Source: Omphalotus guepiniiformis
Lineage: Eukaryota; Basidiomycota; Agaricomycetes; Agaricales; Omphalotaceae
Direction: 5' to 3'
Length of the DNA stretch: 64,000 nt
Assembly (NCBI GenBank): GCA_028554645.1
Contig: JAQOOI010000011.1
Location: forward strand, 124,001 to 188,000
Below, piece by piece: positions 23,138 to 34,481 of the stretch; the first letter of the stretch is position 1; each line of letters starts with the position of its first letter. Under the pieces are notes generated by a model, which searched no databases, was not told the origin of the DNA, and worked only from the letters and a program-made list of their open reading frames with translations. The position numbers and the translations under genes are program-made.

Positions 23138-23489
23138 TCACTGTACAGAGGACCCACCGTCTAGACGTTTCCGGCAATGACGCCAAGTTCCTTTAAGTTG
23201 TAGCCAACGACGACGACGACGAGAGTGCGAAGAGTGCGAAGAGTGAGTCTGGGAAGACTCGTTTGAATGATCTCGGTCAACTTTTCGATGACTTTCTTCC
23301 AAGAGTCGATATATGCGTGTTTGACTTCGTCCTTGCGTTATTAGGAAGTAATTGAAGAAAATAAGAAGCTGGAGAAAAGAGCGCACCACCACTGGCCGGC
23401 AGGCACTTTCGTGACCTGCCCTCAAGTGCTGCCTGTCGGGCTTTCAACGATCTGAACATCCAACGCGATAAACTGCCTGTAAACTTCAA
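23138..23489 (-). pseudogene. exon-like fragment of an unknown gene, paired with 61.16-61.51 kb
   Basis: Read on the minus strand, the fragment ends in VVVVVGYNLKELGVIAG before a stop, preceded by a helical stretch (KKVIEKLTEIIQ). The inverted copy at 61.16-61.51 kb encodes the same segment with a frameshift. The preceding GC-rich piece (AGTGCCTGCCGGCCAGT) recurs in abbreviated form near 59940. I do not recognise the family. Confidence 0.45.
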
Positions 23490-23640
23490 GCCTTAACAAC
23501 ATATGAGAGTGAAGATGCGAACCAATCATTTGGAAGAAAGTCGTTCTAAGACTGCAGAGAAGGTGTCAACAATGTTACGTTGTGGAAAAGGAAACAAACC
23601 CCGTATGTTTTTTTTCCTCATATTTTACTCGTTTGTTCTG

Positions 23641-24359
23641 ATACAAATTTACAGGCTCGCGACACAGAACAGGCTGCAGTTACTCATTCACCCTTCACCT
23701 TTTCTCCGGTTCGTGCTCAAGACGCTCAGCTGTGCTAGTAGCGCTGTAGGGAGTAGATTCATCAAGGTGAGTTTGCTTTTACACCCTGGATGGCCCTTTA
23801 CACTACTTATTGTCCTGCTCTTCCCCTCGCCTCGTCTCAGTTATCAACACATATACGGCAAGACCCTACCTCCGCCTCCATCGACGTTCATACACGGTCC
23901 GTTTGTTACGTAGTTACCGGGTGCGGAGGATCGGTCGATTGACCGTGAGGATACTGCGGTGAGTGTTAGGTTTTTCTATCAATATCCTTCTAGCTCGTCT
24001 TCATCTTCGTTTCGTTTGCAGATTATTTGAATTCGGGGTGGCAAGAAGATGATCCGAAGAGGATTGATATAGGCGAAAATGGGCCGAAAGGACCATGGAA
24101 CTCACACCTGCTAATTCCACACGTACCAAAACTATAACCTTCTCAGGCGCCCAGTTATCCCGTTCCTTGTACTTCACCTGTACATGAATTCAGCGAGTAA
24201 AGAGTCGAAAGTGAAATGAAAAGAATCTGGACTACGTAAAATACGAACGAAGGTATCAGCAGCCGCTCAAAGCTATACCATACACAAATAAATCCACACC
24301 CACGACGCCTTATTTCTACCTAGATAACCACCGCCTCTCTCCTCACCTTCCGACCTTCA
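23641..24359. other. intergenic, nothing supported
   Basis: A plus-strand frame to 23913 is open but runs out of the duplicated membrane-gene fragment into pyrimidine-rich sequence. No motif or splice-consistent gene was recognised. Confidence 0.35.
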
Positions 24360-24995
24360 CCCAATGAACCTTCCAATTAAACCTCTCCCCTCTCACCGCC
24401 TCCCGCAATCCCTCCATCTCAACGCCCATCTTCGCCTCATGTTAACTATCGCTCACGCCACGCGCATCTTCGTCGACGAGGGTGATCCGGGCGGGTACGA
24501 AGGGTGTAGAGTGAATGAGGGGGCAAGCGAGAGTCGCGTTCGTGCTGTGCGAATTAAGATTGCGCTGTGCAAGGTGACGGTGGATTAGTTAGTTGGGTTC
24601 CTGCAATGGGAGATGGCGCCGTGAATGGAAAGGAAAAGCAAACACGTACGCTGTTAGTTTGCTGTTAATCCATAACAGGTATGATAACCCCCTGCTTCAC
24701 GGCCTCTTATGAATTGATGCATTCGAATGTCGCATTTGACAACCTTCTTCATCGTTTCCTGGTCTTGTTCAGATGCTTCTGCGTCTCGCTCTTCACCTCA
24801 CGATCGCCCTCCCTATCCCTCTCCATCGTGCCCACCACTTCTAGCTCCGTCTCACTCAAACCCTCACCAACATGCTTATGCCCATCGACGACAACCCGGC
24901 CCACCTCACTCATGACTATACCACATACGATACGCATAAATATTCCTCTACGACCTCCGAACCCGCTATGCCTGCGTAATCACTTTCGGCGTTAG
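24360..24995. repeat. dispersed duplicated block, copy A (partner at 55.15-55.78 kb)
   Basis: Two anchors match the block at 55.15 kb in the same order and orientation. The first is CATCTTCGTCGACG followed by GGTGATCCGG and ACGAAGGGTGTAG (24466-24510). The second is CCTCTACGACC-CCGAA-CCGCTA (24952-24972). Spacing is similar, about 440-480 bp between anchors. Open frames occur on both strands and coding status is unclear. I do not recognise the source gene. Confidence 0.55.
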
Positions 24996-26586
24996 TTGTC
25001 GTTGTCGCGGCTGTATTCGAAAGGTGGCAATGAAGATAGAAACGACCAAGGAGGGTGCGAGCTGCGCCAGCGAAGAGGTTAGAAAAAGTAGTGATGGAAC
25101 AATGGAACAAAAAATCTCAGTTGAAGTCTCGTATTGATGAGTCTAAATAAGGACAGAAGCGAGGTTTTGATCAGCGAGGTTTCGAGATATTCGCGATCAG
25201 GGATTCAGAAGAAACGGCAAGAATTGGGTGAATGGATGATGACTTCGATGAATTTCATCCAAATCCTACGTGACTCCAATGCAAGAATCACAAAACAGAC
25301 ACCAAAAATCCGCCTCCCTCCCCAAAAGAAAAAACACAAGAGACACTCAAAGAACTCACGGTGTAACGACAACTCCATCTCTATGAAATACGGCTCGAAA
25401 ATACACTGCGGCGTGATTTTTGTTCGAGAGCGGGTCTACCGGCACGGGGTTATACATTGACGGAGGAGGGTCCGAGAACGAGAGGAGGGAGAGGGGAGAG
25501 AAAGGGTTGAATAGAGCAGGGAAAGGGCGTGACAAGAGAAGGAGACGAGAGGGATGGAGGGCACAATGGGGAAGGATGTATCGCCTTGAAGGCTTTCCTG
25601 CGGTGCGTGTCGATATACATGATGAAATACCGCCGAAGAACTGAGGAAATTGATGGGACCGGGGAGATAGTTACACCGTGTGCTGAGAAGGGCTATCTGC
25701 AATTAAACAGCAAGAGAAGCTCCCGATGCAAGACAAGGCAAAAAGCAAACTCCGTGACTCACTTACTCAGAAAAAAACCTACAAATCCCCTCTTCTCCCT
25801 ACAAACAACACTATTAACGCCGATGAAGAACGAAGCAAAAAGCAGAGAGCGTGAAAAGCAGATTCACCACTCTTGCTTCGCTCTGGTGGAACTGGCGGAG
25901 TTCGTGCCAGACTCGCGCAGTCAACGGATCAATATAGTAAGCATATAATGGCTACTGTGCTACCGTGTTTCATTGACGTTTAGTACGTGGTAAAAGTCAG
26001 CAGGGTGATGAAATCTGAAGCTGAAGACATCATCGTCGCGCTGGAAATTGGGTCCACGAATATAAATTTTCGCCGATTCAGGCGGTGAATTACTTAGAAG
26101 TGAGTGATACACATCTTCTTCAAGTTTCCCGTGTATTTCGGTGACTTTGGCTGATACTACATATCAAAGATAGGATCCGTATGGTCAAAGGATTGATTGA
26201 TTAAACTAGTGTAGTCATAAATTGGGTTTCGTTCACCACTGTGTTCTGTAAAATGCTGAAGTATTTCTCTGACTTTGTGAGATGCGAAAGCAATTTTTGG
26301 ACACTTACTGTTGAATACTTACTGATTTATTACGCACAGCAGCAACGAAGACTACGCTTGAATATTTCTTTCAACGGCTCAAACTTTCAACCGCAGTACG
26401 TGTCCAGTAGAGGACAACCCGCTGGCAGCTTGCACCCGAGCTATCGCAAGGGGAAACCTTCAACAAACAGTTGGTGTGTGTAATCTCTAGTAATCTCATG
26501 TATGTTTTCTCATAAATAGGCAAGCAGATTCGGAAAATCCATTCTGAACAGAACAACGCACCCTCTGTTTGACGATCTCTTCAGCA
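24996..26586. other. gene-poor stretch upstream of the Old Yellow Enzyme gene
   Basis: Only short uncorrelated frames. Several purine-rich runs lie between 25460 and 25560. I see no RNA gene or transposon end. The last 300 bases presumably contain the promoter of the oxidoreductase gene. Confidence 0.35.
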
Positions 26587-27913
26587 ATGTCTACATCTGG
26601 ACCTAAACTATTCCAACCAATCAAGGTTGGAAACATGGACCTCAGCCATCGAGTAGTGCTGGCGCCTTGCACTCGCCTGAGGACCACCCCAGGAGAAGCT
26701 CCCATTCCTGGACTCGTAAAGGAGTACTACACCCAGCGTGCCAGCGTGCCGGGAACACTTCTTATTATTGAGGCAGTTCTTATTTCTCCCAAGGCAGCGG
26801 GAATGAAAGGTATTCCCGTGTTCTGGACCGAGGAGCAAATCAACGGATGGAAAGAGGTAGGATATGATCCAATAAAGACGGGCAAATAATCAAAGCCGCT
26901 GACTCCTTGAGCGGATTCTGTGATAGATTGTCGACGCCGTACACGCTAAAGGAAGCTACATCTATTGCCAACTTGCCGCACTCGGTCGTGGCGCCGACCC
27001 TTCTAACCTCAAATCCCGCGACCCATCGTACGAAGTGGTTGGTCCGAGCGATCTCCCTATCATACCATCAGGGATCGACATCCAGTTTGCTCCAGAAGGG
27101 GGTTATCCTGTACCTCGACCGATGACCAAGGATGAAATAGAAGAATATACCGCGATGTACGCTACAGCGGCATCGAACGCAGTTCACAAAGCTGGATTTG
27201 ACGGGGTGGAGATCCATGGTGCGTATGGGACGTTGGTAGATCAATTCTTCCAGGATGTGAGTAATAAGCGCACGGATGAATATGGAGGTTCTCCGGAGAA
27301 AAGGTCGAGGTTTGCTTTAGAAATTCTCGAGGCGGTGAGCAAGGCTGTTGGGGTGGAGAGAACAGCGTTAAGGATTAGTCCATGGGCTCAGACCCGAGGT
27401 AAAAGCTCTTTGATTTTACAGAAAGCCGTAGACTCATGACCTTTTTCTTGCAGGGATGGGTATGAAGGATCCCATACCTACATACTCGTATCTCGCTTCT
27501 AATATCAAAGAAAAGTATCCGAACCTTGCGTATCTACATGCCATCGAAGCTCGAGCGGCCGGGCTTGATGATCGAGAAGTCAAAGAACACGAGTCTAATC
27601 AATTTCTCGTGGACATCTGGTCCCCTCGACCGTTTATACTCGCTGGAGGATACATTCGGGACGATGCCATTGAATCCGCAGAGACAGAGGGTGTCTTGAT
27701 AGCGTTTGGTAGAAGGTTCATTTCAAATGTGAGCTCGTGCTGTTCTCGAAATGTGTTCCGCTGAGACTGACGATAATGCTCTAGCCTGACCTTCCACTGC
27801 GCCTTATGAAGAACATAGAATTGGCACACTACGACCGGAGTACATTCTACCTTATTGGAGATACGAGCGGAAAGGGATACACAGATTACCCTTTCGCAGA
27901 AGTCAACGAGTGA
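26587..27913 (+). CDS. Old Yellow Enzyme family NAD(P)H:flavin oxidoreductase, altered active site
   Basis: Exons 26587-26856, 26927-27398, 27454-27728 and 27785-27913, with introns of 70, 55 and 56 bp all in phase, give 381 residues, normal for the family. The TIM barrel starts LFQPIKVGNMDLSHRVV with APCTR at the flavin site. Family marks follow: RTDEYGGSPEKR, ISPW, and the FMN phosphate region FILAGGYIRDDA with GRRFISNPDLPLRL. These enzymes reduce activated C=C bonds using FMN and NAD(P)H. At the substrate pocket, family members have H-x-x-N-x-Y. Here the DNA at 27215-27232 reads H-G-A-Y-G-T, so the second ligand Asn is Tyr (190) and the proton-donor Tyr is Thr (192). An in-frame upstream ATG at 26569 would add six residues; the inner ATG has the better context. 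Confidence 0.92.
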
Positions 27914-28267
27914 CAGTTGCACATGGAATTATAGAACTTAGCACTACAGGGGCTGAAGGAAAGTAATACGTGGAGCTATCGAATAGAAGTTGTTTCGTGC
28001 GGTCCCTTTCCCGAAGTCGGCTTGAGGCGAGCAAATCAACCTGCAGCAATCCTGTTTCCCCCTTTTTGAGTACAACGTCAATGTCAAAATACTTTCTAAG
28101 TATTTCATTCATTGTAGCTAACCAGTAGAGACTCCTAAATTATGTTGAGAGCACTGCTCAAAATGCGTATCACAGTTACAAATTCAGCATTGCCCTATGA
28201 AGCTATTCTTCGGCCATGGGCTGCTTGTAGTCCTCTGCCCATGTGGTCAGGTTCGGGTTGGATGATC
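27914..28267. other. 3' flank of the Old Yellow Enzyme gene
   Basis: No gene seen. The stretch ends at the sharp boundary (AGATCCACATATACAGG at about 28268) where similarity to the R1 and R3 blocks begins. Confidence 0.45.
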
Positions 28268-28356
28268 TCGCTAGATCCACATATACAGGAGAAAAATCTA
28301 CTGCAGGAATTAGAGCCTCAATTTCTCACAATATTGTTGTTGTTGTTGCGGACTAG

Positions 28357-28410
28357 CACTGCAAACAATTCAACATAAATCCCGTGGGAAAATGCTAAAA
28401 ATGTCGTAAA
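28357..28410 (+). repeat. left terminal inverted repeat of the pogo element
   Basis: Pairs with 32841-32894 with only a few mismatches, starting CACTGCAA. The similarity fades after the AAAAAT run. It marks the 3' end relative to the transposase gene. Confidence 0.85.
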
Positions 28411-28837
28411 ATAACATGAAAAAGTTCAAATTTTCATGTTATTTCACCATACTGTCAGGGATCAGGAACTCGGACACGCTAAAGTTTGCGGCTCCCTGTA
28501 AACGCTCGAGGGGACTTCAGGGCTCATATTGGGGTAAGTTCAGTAGCAAAGTGCTTTTAGAGTTATATGTATGAAGTGGTATATTTTTAATCAATGATTT
28601 GCTACCGGTATGAATTTTTTTCGTTGAAGGGTGCCAAAATGAGCAAAAACCGAGAACCCGGGCAAGCGTGAGAATTTTGATGATGGGAACGCGTCACCGC
28701 GAACTTTCGTGTCTGCTCAACGATTTCTTTTGCTACCACCACGCTTATGTCCTATTTCTTTGTAGTAGGATGATACAATGGATATTTGGCCCCCTCAAGC
28801 TTGCCTATGTTCTCACTACATTCTAATCTACATCAAA

Positions 28838-31687
28838 TTACGCAGTCAGTGGCATCTCAAACCTCTTCTTTGACAACTGTTTGATCTCCTTAACCCCATG
28901 GAAGCACAGATAGTCATCCAGCGCACTACAACTCTCTACACTTCTCAACGGCTCCCAAGTCTGGTCATTATCCACCCAGTAGACTTGAAACTGAAGGTAC
29001 TTTCCTACCCATCTATGGCCAATGATTGCTCTGATGACTGTTTCATCTTCAGTGTCAGTGTCTGAATCTGCATCTGAATGCCTGTTCTCGTTGGAGTGGG
29101 AGTTAGAGTCACTATCAATGTTAGCTATACCACCACTGTCATTCAGTCCCAAATGTCGAACTTGAGTTGTTTCTGCAATATCACTTTGTTCTTGTGCTGA
29201 AACCTGATGTGGCTGAATTGTTTGGGGGTGTGGGTGGGAATGGGGATGGGGATGGGGGCGAGGGCGGGGCTGTGGCTGTGGATGAAAAGAAGTAGGATGC
29301 ATGGGCATCTCAATAGCTTCATACTCCACCTCGCTATCTGACTTTGAGGTTTCAGACTCAACATCTCCTAGTGAGTTCTCACTAGCACTAGCACTCTCGA
29401 TGTCTGACATGCTGCCTAGTTGTTGCTTCCCTGCCCTAGCTTGGCTGCGAGCACCTCTTCCTCGACTACCTCTCCCTCTACCACTATGTTTTCCCCGTGC
29501 TGCTTTAGCCTGTTCTCTCTCTAACCTTGCTTTCTCTTTCGCTTTTTCCTTCTCCAGTCTCGCAACCTCCTTTGCTTTCTCTTTCTCTAACCTTGTGACC
29601 TCTTTCATTTTTTCCTTCTCTGCTTTCTTTCGCCTCATCTCTTCTGCCTTCCTTTCTTTTTCGACACGTTTTTCGTTCTCCTGAATCTCCTTTCTAATTG
29701 CTCGGAAAGTTGGCTGTGCATCTCTTAGCAGCTCTGTTATTCTCTTCTTCCATACATCATATGCTAAAGCATCAAGAGTTTCCGTTGATGTCATATGGCG
29801 ACCGGTGTGTCCTGCATTAGCAACATTGCGAATTCTTGGCTTCTTGGCAAATAACTGATTGCGTAGTCGGCCGTTTTCAGCATCCATAAGTTTCATTTGA
29901 GCAAAATCACGATCAAGCTGCTTTCCTGATGCCCCAATGATTGCACGAAGGAAAGTGTTCTCCACTTGCAACGCTTGTCGTGAAGCTTTAGGTGAGAGCG
30001 GTGATGGTAATTTGATTTGATAGCGAATAATGGTGTCCTCAGATGCTGTAGATAATGAAGATGTTAGGATTGATGGAAGCTGCGCAGGCAATGGCTGAGC
30101 GGGCCTTGTTGTATAATTTTTTGCTGGTTCAAAAGCAGAGCATGGAATAGCCGCACGATCAAGTGGATGGATACCAGTCTTTCGGAATGCAGCTATGATA
30201 GTAGAAGGTTTGAAAGCTTCATTGCGTGCAATGCCATAATGTTCAAGCAGGTTGTATTTGTCAACAACAATGGATTTGCGACTGAGCTGATTGACACGTT
30301 CCTATTAGACATACAGCATATGAGTATCTAATGTACTGTGTAACTATCTAGAGATGTGAACGTGCCTTCCATTTGGATGCAAGTGGTCCAAAGACTCCTA
30401 CATCACATGGCTGGAGGGCATGAGTTGTGTGGGGAGGAAGACAAACTACGACAATTTGATTGTCAGCAGCAAACTTGCAGAATTTGAAGGTGCAATGTGA
30501 GTTATGCCCATCCAGAATCAGAAGGCGATGCCCATTTGTTGTGTTTCGAGCATTTGTGGTTGGTTGAAAATCCTTCTCAAGCCAAAGATATCCCAATTCC
30601 TGGTCTGTCCATCCATTGTCAGAGATGCAGATACTAGAATTAAGAGATAGACATTAGTTTAAGATTTAGAATTGTAAGTAAATACATACCTTGCATTAGC
30701 AGAATTATTCTCACCCCATCTGAAATCACGCCGCTTTGCCTCGAAAATGACACATGGGCGGAGGGCACTTCCATCAGCGCATACCATCTCTATAATGGTA
30801 ACAAGATCTCGGCCACCATGCTCAATTGAATTTACAGTTTTCTGATTACGGTCCACAAGCACTGCAGTGCGCTTGCCAACACCAAGTTGAATGCCCTTCT
30901 CATCCATATTATAGATGTTCTCAGGACAAATCTCAAACTTGGTGATTATATCCTTCAACATATCAAAGAAGCCATCTACAGCAGCAGGTGTCAATGCCTT
31001 TGCCCGACACTCCTCAAGGCGGGTTGTGAGTTTCATAGCAAGATCAGGATGACGACTGCGAAAGCGCTTCACCCAATTCTTGCCCATTGGTCTTCCTGCA
31101 ATACTCGCAGCACAATCCATGATAGCAGAATAAGTCAAAGGAACACCACGACGGCCATGCTCCTTGATCCACTCAACAAGCACCTCCTCCTGAGAAGGCG
31201 AAAGATTCTGCAGATGAGCATGAGCCTCAGCTCGTGTATCAACACCCTTCAGTCGATCATGAAGTGTAGAATTTGGAACCAGAAAAGCCTTCGCAGCAGA
31301 TCGGGTGGAAAGTGTCTTGCCGCTAGCTACAGCATGCTGAATAGCTCGAATTGCAGCTTGAATACGTGCCTCCTGATCCAACTCTTCCAGATTATTGACA
31401 TCAAGATCATCTGCCTGAACAAAAACAACAGGAGTTGAATCGGAAGATGCTGCGTCAGAGGTGTCAGGCCCAAGAGAAGTCGAGGTGCAAAAATCAGCAC
31501 TGATAACAACAGCGCTAAGTGGAGCAAGAGGAGGGTTGTCGTGTAATCCAATAGAGATGTCATCAAGGAGCTCGTCTGGCTCAACAGGTACGAGATCTGG
31601 CATGTCGGTATACATAGAGTCAGAGACTGTAGAAGGAGACAAGGATAGAGTGCGAGAATTCATAGCAGAAGTGGAAAGAGACAACAA
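28838..31687 (-). CDS. pogo-type transposase with C-terminal chromodomain
   Basis: Exons 31687-30690, 30633-30366 and 30301-28838 give 909 residues. Intron 1 (56 bp) is GT-AG. Intron 2 (64 bp) keeps frame only with a GC donor (AAG|GCACGT), so it is a GC-AG intron. The order is an acidic N-terminus and an HTH_psq-like domain (AIQHAVASGKTLSTRSAAK, about 110). Next is a CENP-B-type HTH with KNWVKRFRSRHPDL, then a DDE_1 catalytic core with aspartates in YNMDEKG, LILDGHNSH and LQPCDVGVFGPL. A long K/E/R coiled coil follows (about 650-720), then a GRGRGSRGRG patch. The last 70 residues contain HRWVGKYLQFQVYWV, TWEP and a LDDYL helix, a chromodomain signature. The chromodomain would target insertion to marked chromatin (inference from chromoviruses). 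No frameshift or stop is visible, so it may be functional. An alternative start is the ATG at 31663. Confidence 0.9.
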
Positions 31688-32840
31688 AATTACAGAATAT
31701 TGAGAAAATGTGGGCTATGAGCAAGAGATGAAGATGGTAAAGATGTTATATACCAATGAAACACCAGGCAACATGGATAGTACCAGGCTGCACTATTACT
31801 CTTTGAACTCAAACAAAGTCGTTGATCATTGTCTCTGCTACGCCACATCATTGCACACATGAGAAACAAGAGTATTGGCATAATACTACCTAACTGTAGT
31901 AGCACTTCAGCATCATCTAGACTGGAGGAAGCAATATGTAGACGTACATGAACCTTGCTCCTGTCATTTGCACACGTTGTATCATACAATATCCCTTGAA
32001 TTGTGGCAGCGATTACCGGAATTGTGAAATACTATAAAGAAGATCAGCAGTATCCATGTGAGTGATCAGCGATGCGACACTCACAGATAATGTAGTCTTC
32101 TCCAAGCTCGACATTGGGTACTGCAAAGCTTGAGTACAAGTGACACAGCTGTTGGTTTGAATTGCACCTCTGAAAGCTTTCGTTGGGCAGTACATCACCC
32201 AATTAGCATTGACTCCATATAATAGAACTCATAGACGTACAAGAACCCTTTCATTGCTCACTATTCCTCCCATTCTTGCACCTCTTTGGGTGCAGAGCCT
32301 GTTCATACTATCCAGAGTAGATGGTGAATAGAGCTAGGAAAAAAATTCATAAAAAATATGTTGAACAGGGATATTGTTGCAGGATACCACCCTTGAGCTG
32401 CTCATTTCGTTATAGTACACGTTGAACATGCATGGAGGGAATTCAGAGTCAACCTTGTCTGGACCATCAGACATGCAGCAAAAAGGCAAGAAAGAGTTGA
32501 AGGTTTTCTCCACCTTAGAGTCTCTTGATTCAGGTACGTGCGTACATTCCTCCGGCTTTCGCGATTCTTTTGAGGGTACAATGAAGGCAAGAAGTGAGGA
32601 AATGAAAAGGCGGTGGCCTCTTCGCTGGCAAGGAGATAAGGAGATTACATAATCTATGACACGCTCCTCATGGCTGAACAACTCGAGTGTCCAGTATTCC
32701 TAATTATCCATCTACAAATACACTCAGGGTTCATATAGATATCATACGACAATTTTAGATTGCGAAGGTATGCTTTACGGCCTCGCTCATGCCGCATTCC
32801 TCAAATGACCGAGTTCCCAGTTCGTCCGGGATCGTGATCC
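31688..32840. other. 5' non-coding part of the pogo element
   Basis: About 1.15 kb between the transposase start and the right inverted repeat. A 76-residue plus-strand frame at 32422-32652 has no recognisable motif. Otherwise nothing is seen. It probably holds the transposase promoter. Confidence 0.45.
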
Positions 32841-32894
32841 CGCACAGTATTTTTAACATTTTCCCACGGAGTTTATGATGAATTGCTTGCAGTG
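32841..32894 (-). repeat. right terminal inverted repeat of the pogo element
   Basis: Inverted counterpart of 28357-28410, ending TTGCAGTG before the TAG flank. Subterminal sequence next to both repeats contains further palindromic words, such as GGGATCGTGATCCC at 32829. Confidence 0.85.
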
Positions 32895-34481
32895 TAGGGA
32901 GAATCTGTTGTTGTTGACGGAAGAATCCCTCGGACAGTGAGTCGATTCACGGATTCTGTTGGAAACATGAATATGGAGGCCCGGGATCAGTCAATCGAGG
33001 ATTTCTGCTGTGAATGTTCGACAAAATTTTACGTTTTTCTACTGTTTCATCTCATTTAACGTTATCTGTCTTCATCTGGTTCGTACGTTGTCGTGGCATT
33101 CTTTTAGTATTGCTCCTATTTTTTGTTTCCAAGCAACTTTGTGAAAGCTGACAATCACTTCGTTCTTGTTCCCAGCACCCCAGGCTATTCAACCTCCCCA
33201 ATTCCTTCAATCCTTCTGCGCTCCCATTCTACACTCAGGCTTTACCAATATTGACATCGACATTGTGTCTCCACCAGCGCATGGAAGCATACGAAGAAAT
33301 CTCCTGTCACAGTTCCCTCCCGCTTCCTGTGTCCCTTACATCCTCTCCAAGTTGCGTTCCGGCCCCTTCCCTCCTCTACCCCAAGATTCTCTTGGTCCGA
33401 TGGGCCGAATTCTAGATTCATCAAGCATACGGAAGCAATAAACGGCTCAGGTTCAGGACTCGAAAAGAATAACTCGGAACAAGTTGGAAGAATAATAAGG
33501 AGTTCTAGGAAATCTAGACGGAGGATGCACCCTATCACAAACGAGTACGCGTAAGTACGAGGTCAATATACTGTAGTAAAATAGTAAGTAATGATAAACA
33601 AGGAAAATGACCAAATCACACACCTCAGGCGATCCACAAATAGTGGGTATCGACTGAGGTGTAAGCGAAGCAAACTGCGAGGTGTATGTGGCCGATAGTT
33701 CGACCAAAAACGGTAAGTATGGATGAAACAAAATAGGGGAAGGATCGAAAGAATATAGGAGAAAAGGATTAAATAGGAAGTCATGTTTCTATAAGTGGAA
33801 AGAGATAAATAAGAGTGACCGTGTATGAAAGGAAAGGTATACCAGGAAGTGCTAGGGCTTCATACTAATACTTCAACACACCCGTAATGATGATGGTCGA
33901 TGGTGATTGTGCAAGGTACAAATCGAATAAATCTCATTTACTTTCCCGTCTATGATACGATGATAATCATTAAGCAGCCATGTTGATAGTTGAACTCGTG
34001 CCATTAGTTCTACACTCAGATGAATATCTTAGCGTTATATAGATGTATCATTGCGTAGAGCGGCCCCCATAATACGACTCACGCTCGCTCGACACCGCGA
34101 CTCCCTATGAACCATCTCTAGGCAATTCCAATACCAAACGACGAACGTTCCAAAACAGCAATTACCATTCCTCCACGCCCAAAGTTCGAAACCAACGATA
34201 TAAAGACAAAAAAAGTAATGATTAACCAGAAAAGATACTAAAAAACCAGAGTCCTATGACAACGAGGGTCTGTCGAGAGTTTACGTTATTACACATGATA
34301 TTTTGTCCGTGCTATAATGGAATCACTGCAAATGCAAAGCAAAAATACGAAGAGAAAAGAGGGAGGAGGGGCCGGGAGTAGAAAAGAAAGAAAGTACTAG
34401 TACTAATAGTGCGAGGGGTAACTACTTCAATCCTTTTAGTCCAAAACAACGCGAACCAAATAAGAAGCCCTACTCTACACT
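32895..34481. other. chitin synthase downstream region (R2), conserved in R1 and R3
   Basis: Together with 28268-28356 this is the third copy of the duplicated block, here attached to the intact gene. It contains the APQAIQPPQFLQSFCAP reading (33174 on, after a CCCAG acceptor-like site) seen in the other copies, and ATGATGGTCGATGGTGAT-type sequence that lies downstream of the stop in R1 too. About 320 bp at 33530-33880 are absent from R1, and about 600 bp next to the stop are absent from R3. Confidence 0.55.

Larger units (their letters stand above)
20037..23640. repeat. segmental duplication block R1 (NLR 5' end to dead chitin synthase)
   Basis: Read left to right, the block holds the NLR first intron, first exon and promoter. 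Next come a stretch shared with the chitin synthase downstream region (20490-21820), the dead chitin synthase 3' end, a short unknown exon-like piece (23138-23489), and a piece of the membrane-anchored gene (about 23500-23640). The same order occurs inverted at 61.0-64.0 kb (R3). The middle part also matches the intact chitin synthase locus (R2: 28268-28356 plus 32895 to about 35730). The shared junctions show R1 and R3 descend from one recombinant, later copied in inverted orientation. Confidence 0.85.
28357..32894. mobile_element. pogo/Fot1-type (Tc1-mariner superfamily) DNA transposon, apparently complete
   Basis: The element is 4538 bp. The ends are long inverted repeats. From the left, CACTGCAAACAATTCAACAT then CCGTGGGAAAATGCTAAAAAT; from the right, CACTGCAAGCAATTCATCAT then CCGTGGGAAAATGTTAAAAAT. 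They match at nearly every base over about 50 bp. TAG flanks both ends (28354-28356 and 32895-32897). The empty site is visible in the R1 block near 20578 as GACTAGGGAGAGAATCT, so the target was one TA (or TAG). A single minus-strand transposase gene occupies 28.8-31.7 kb. Confidence 0.93.

Noticed and set aside
24749..25110. Minus-strand frames in duplicated block A as a membrane protein gene
   Set aside because: The corresponding frames are not preserved in block B, so coding on that strand is unsupported.
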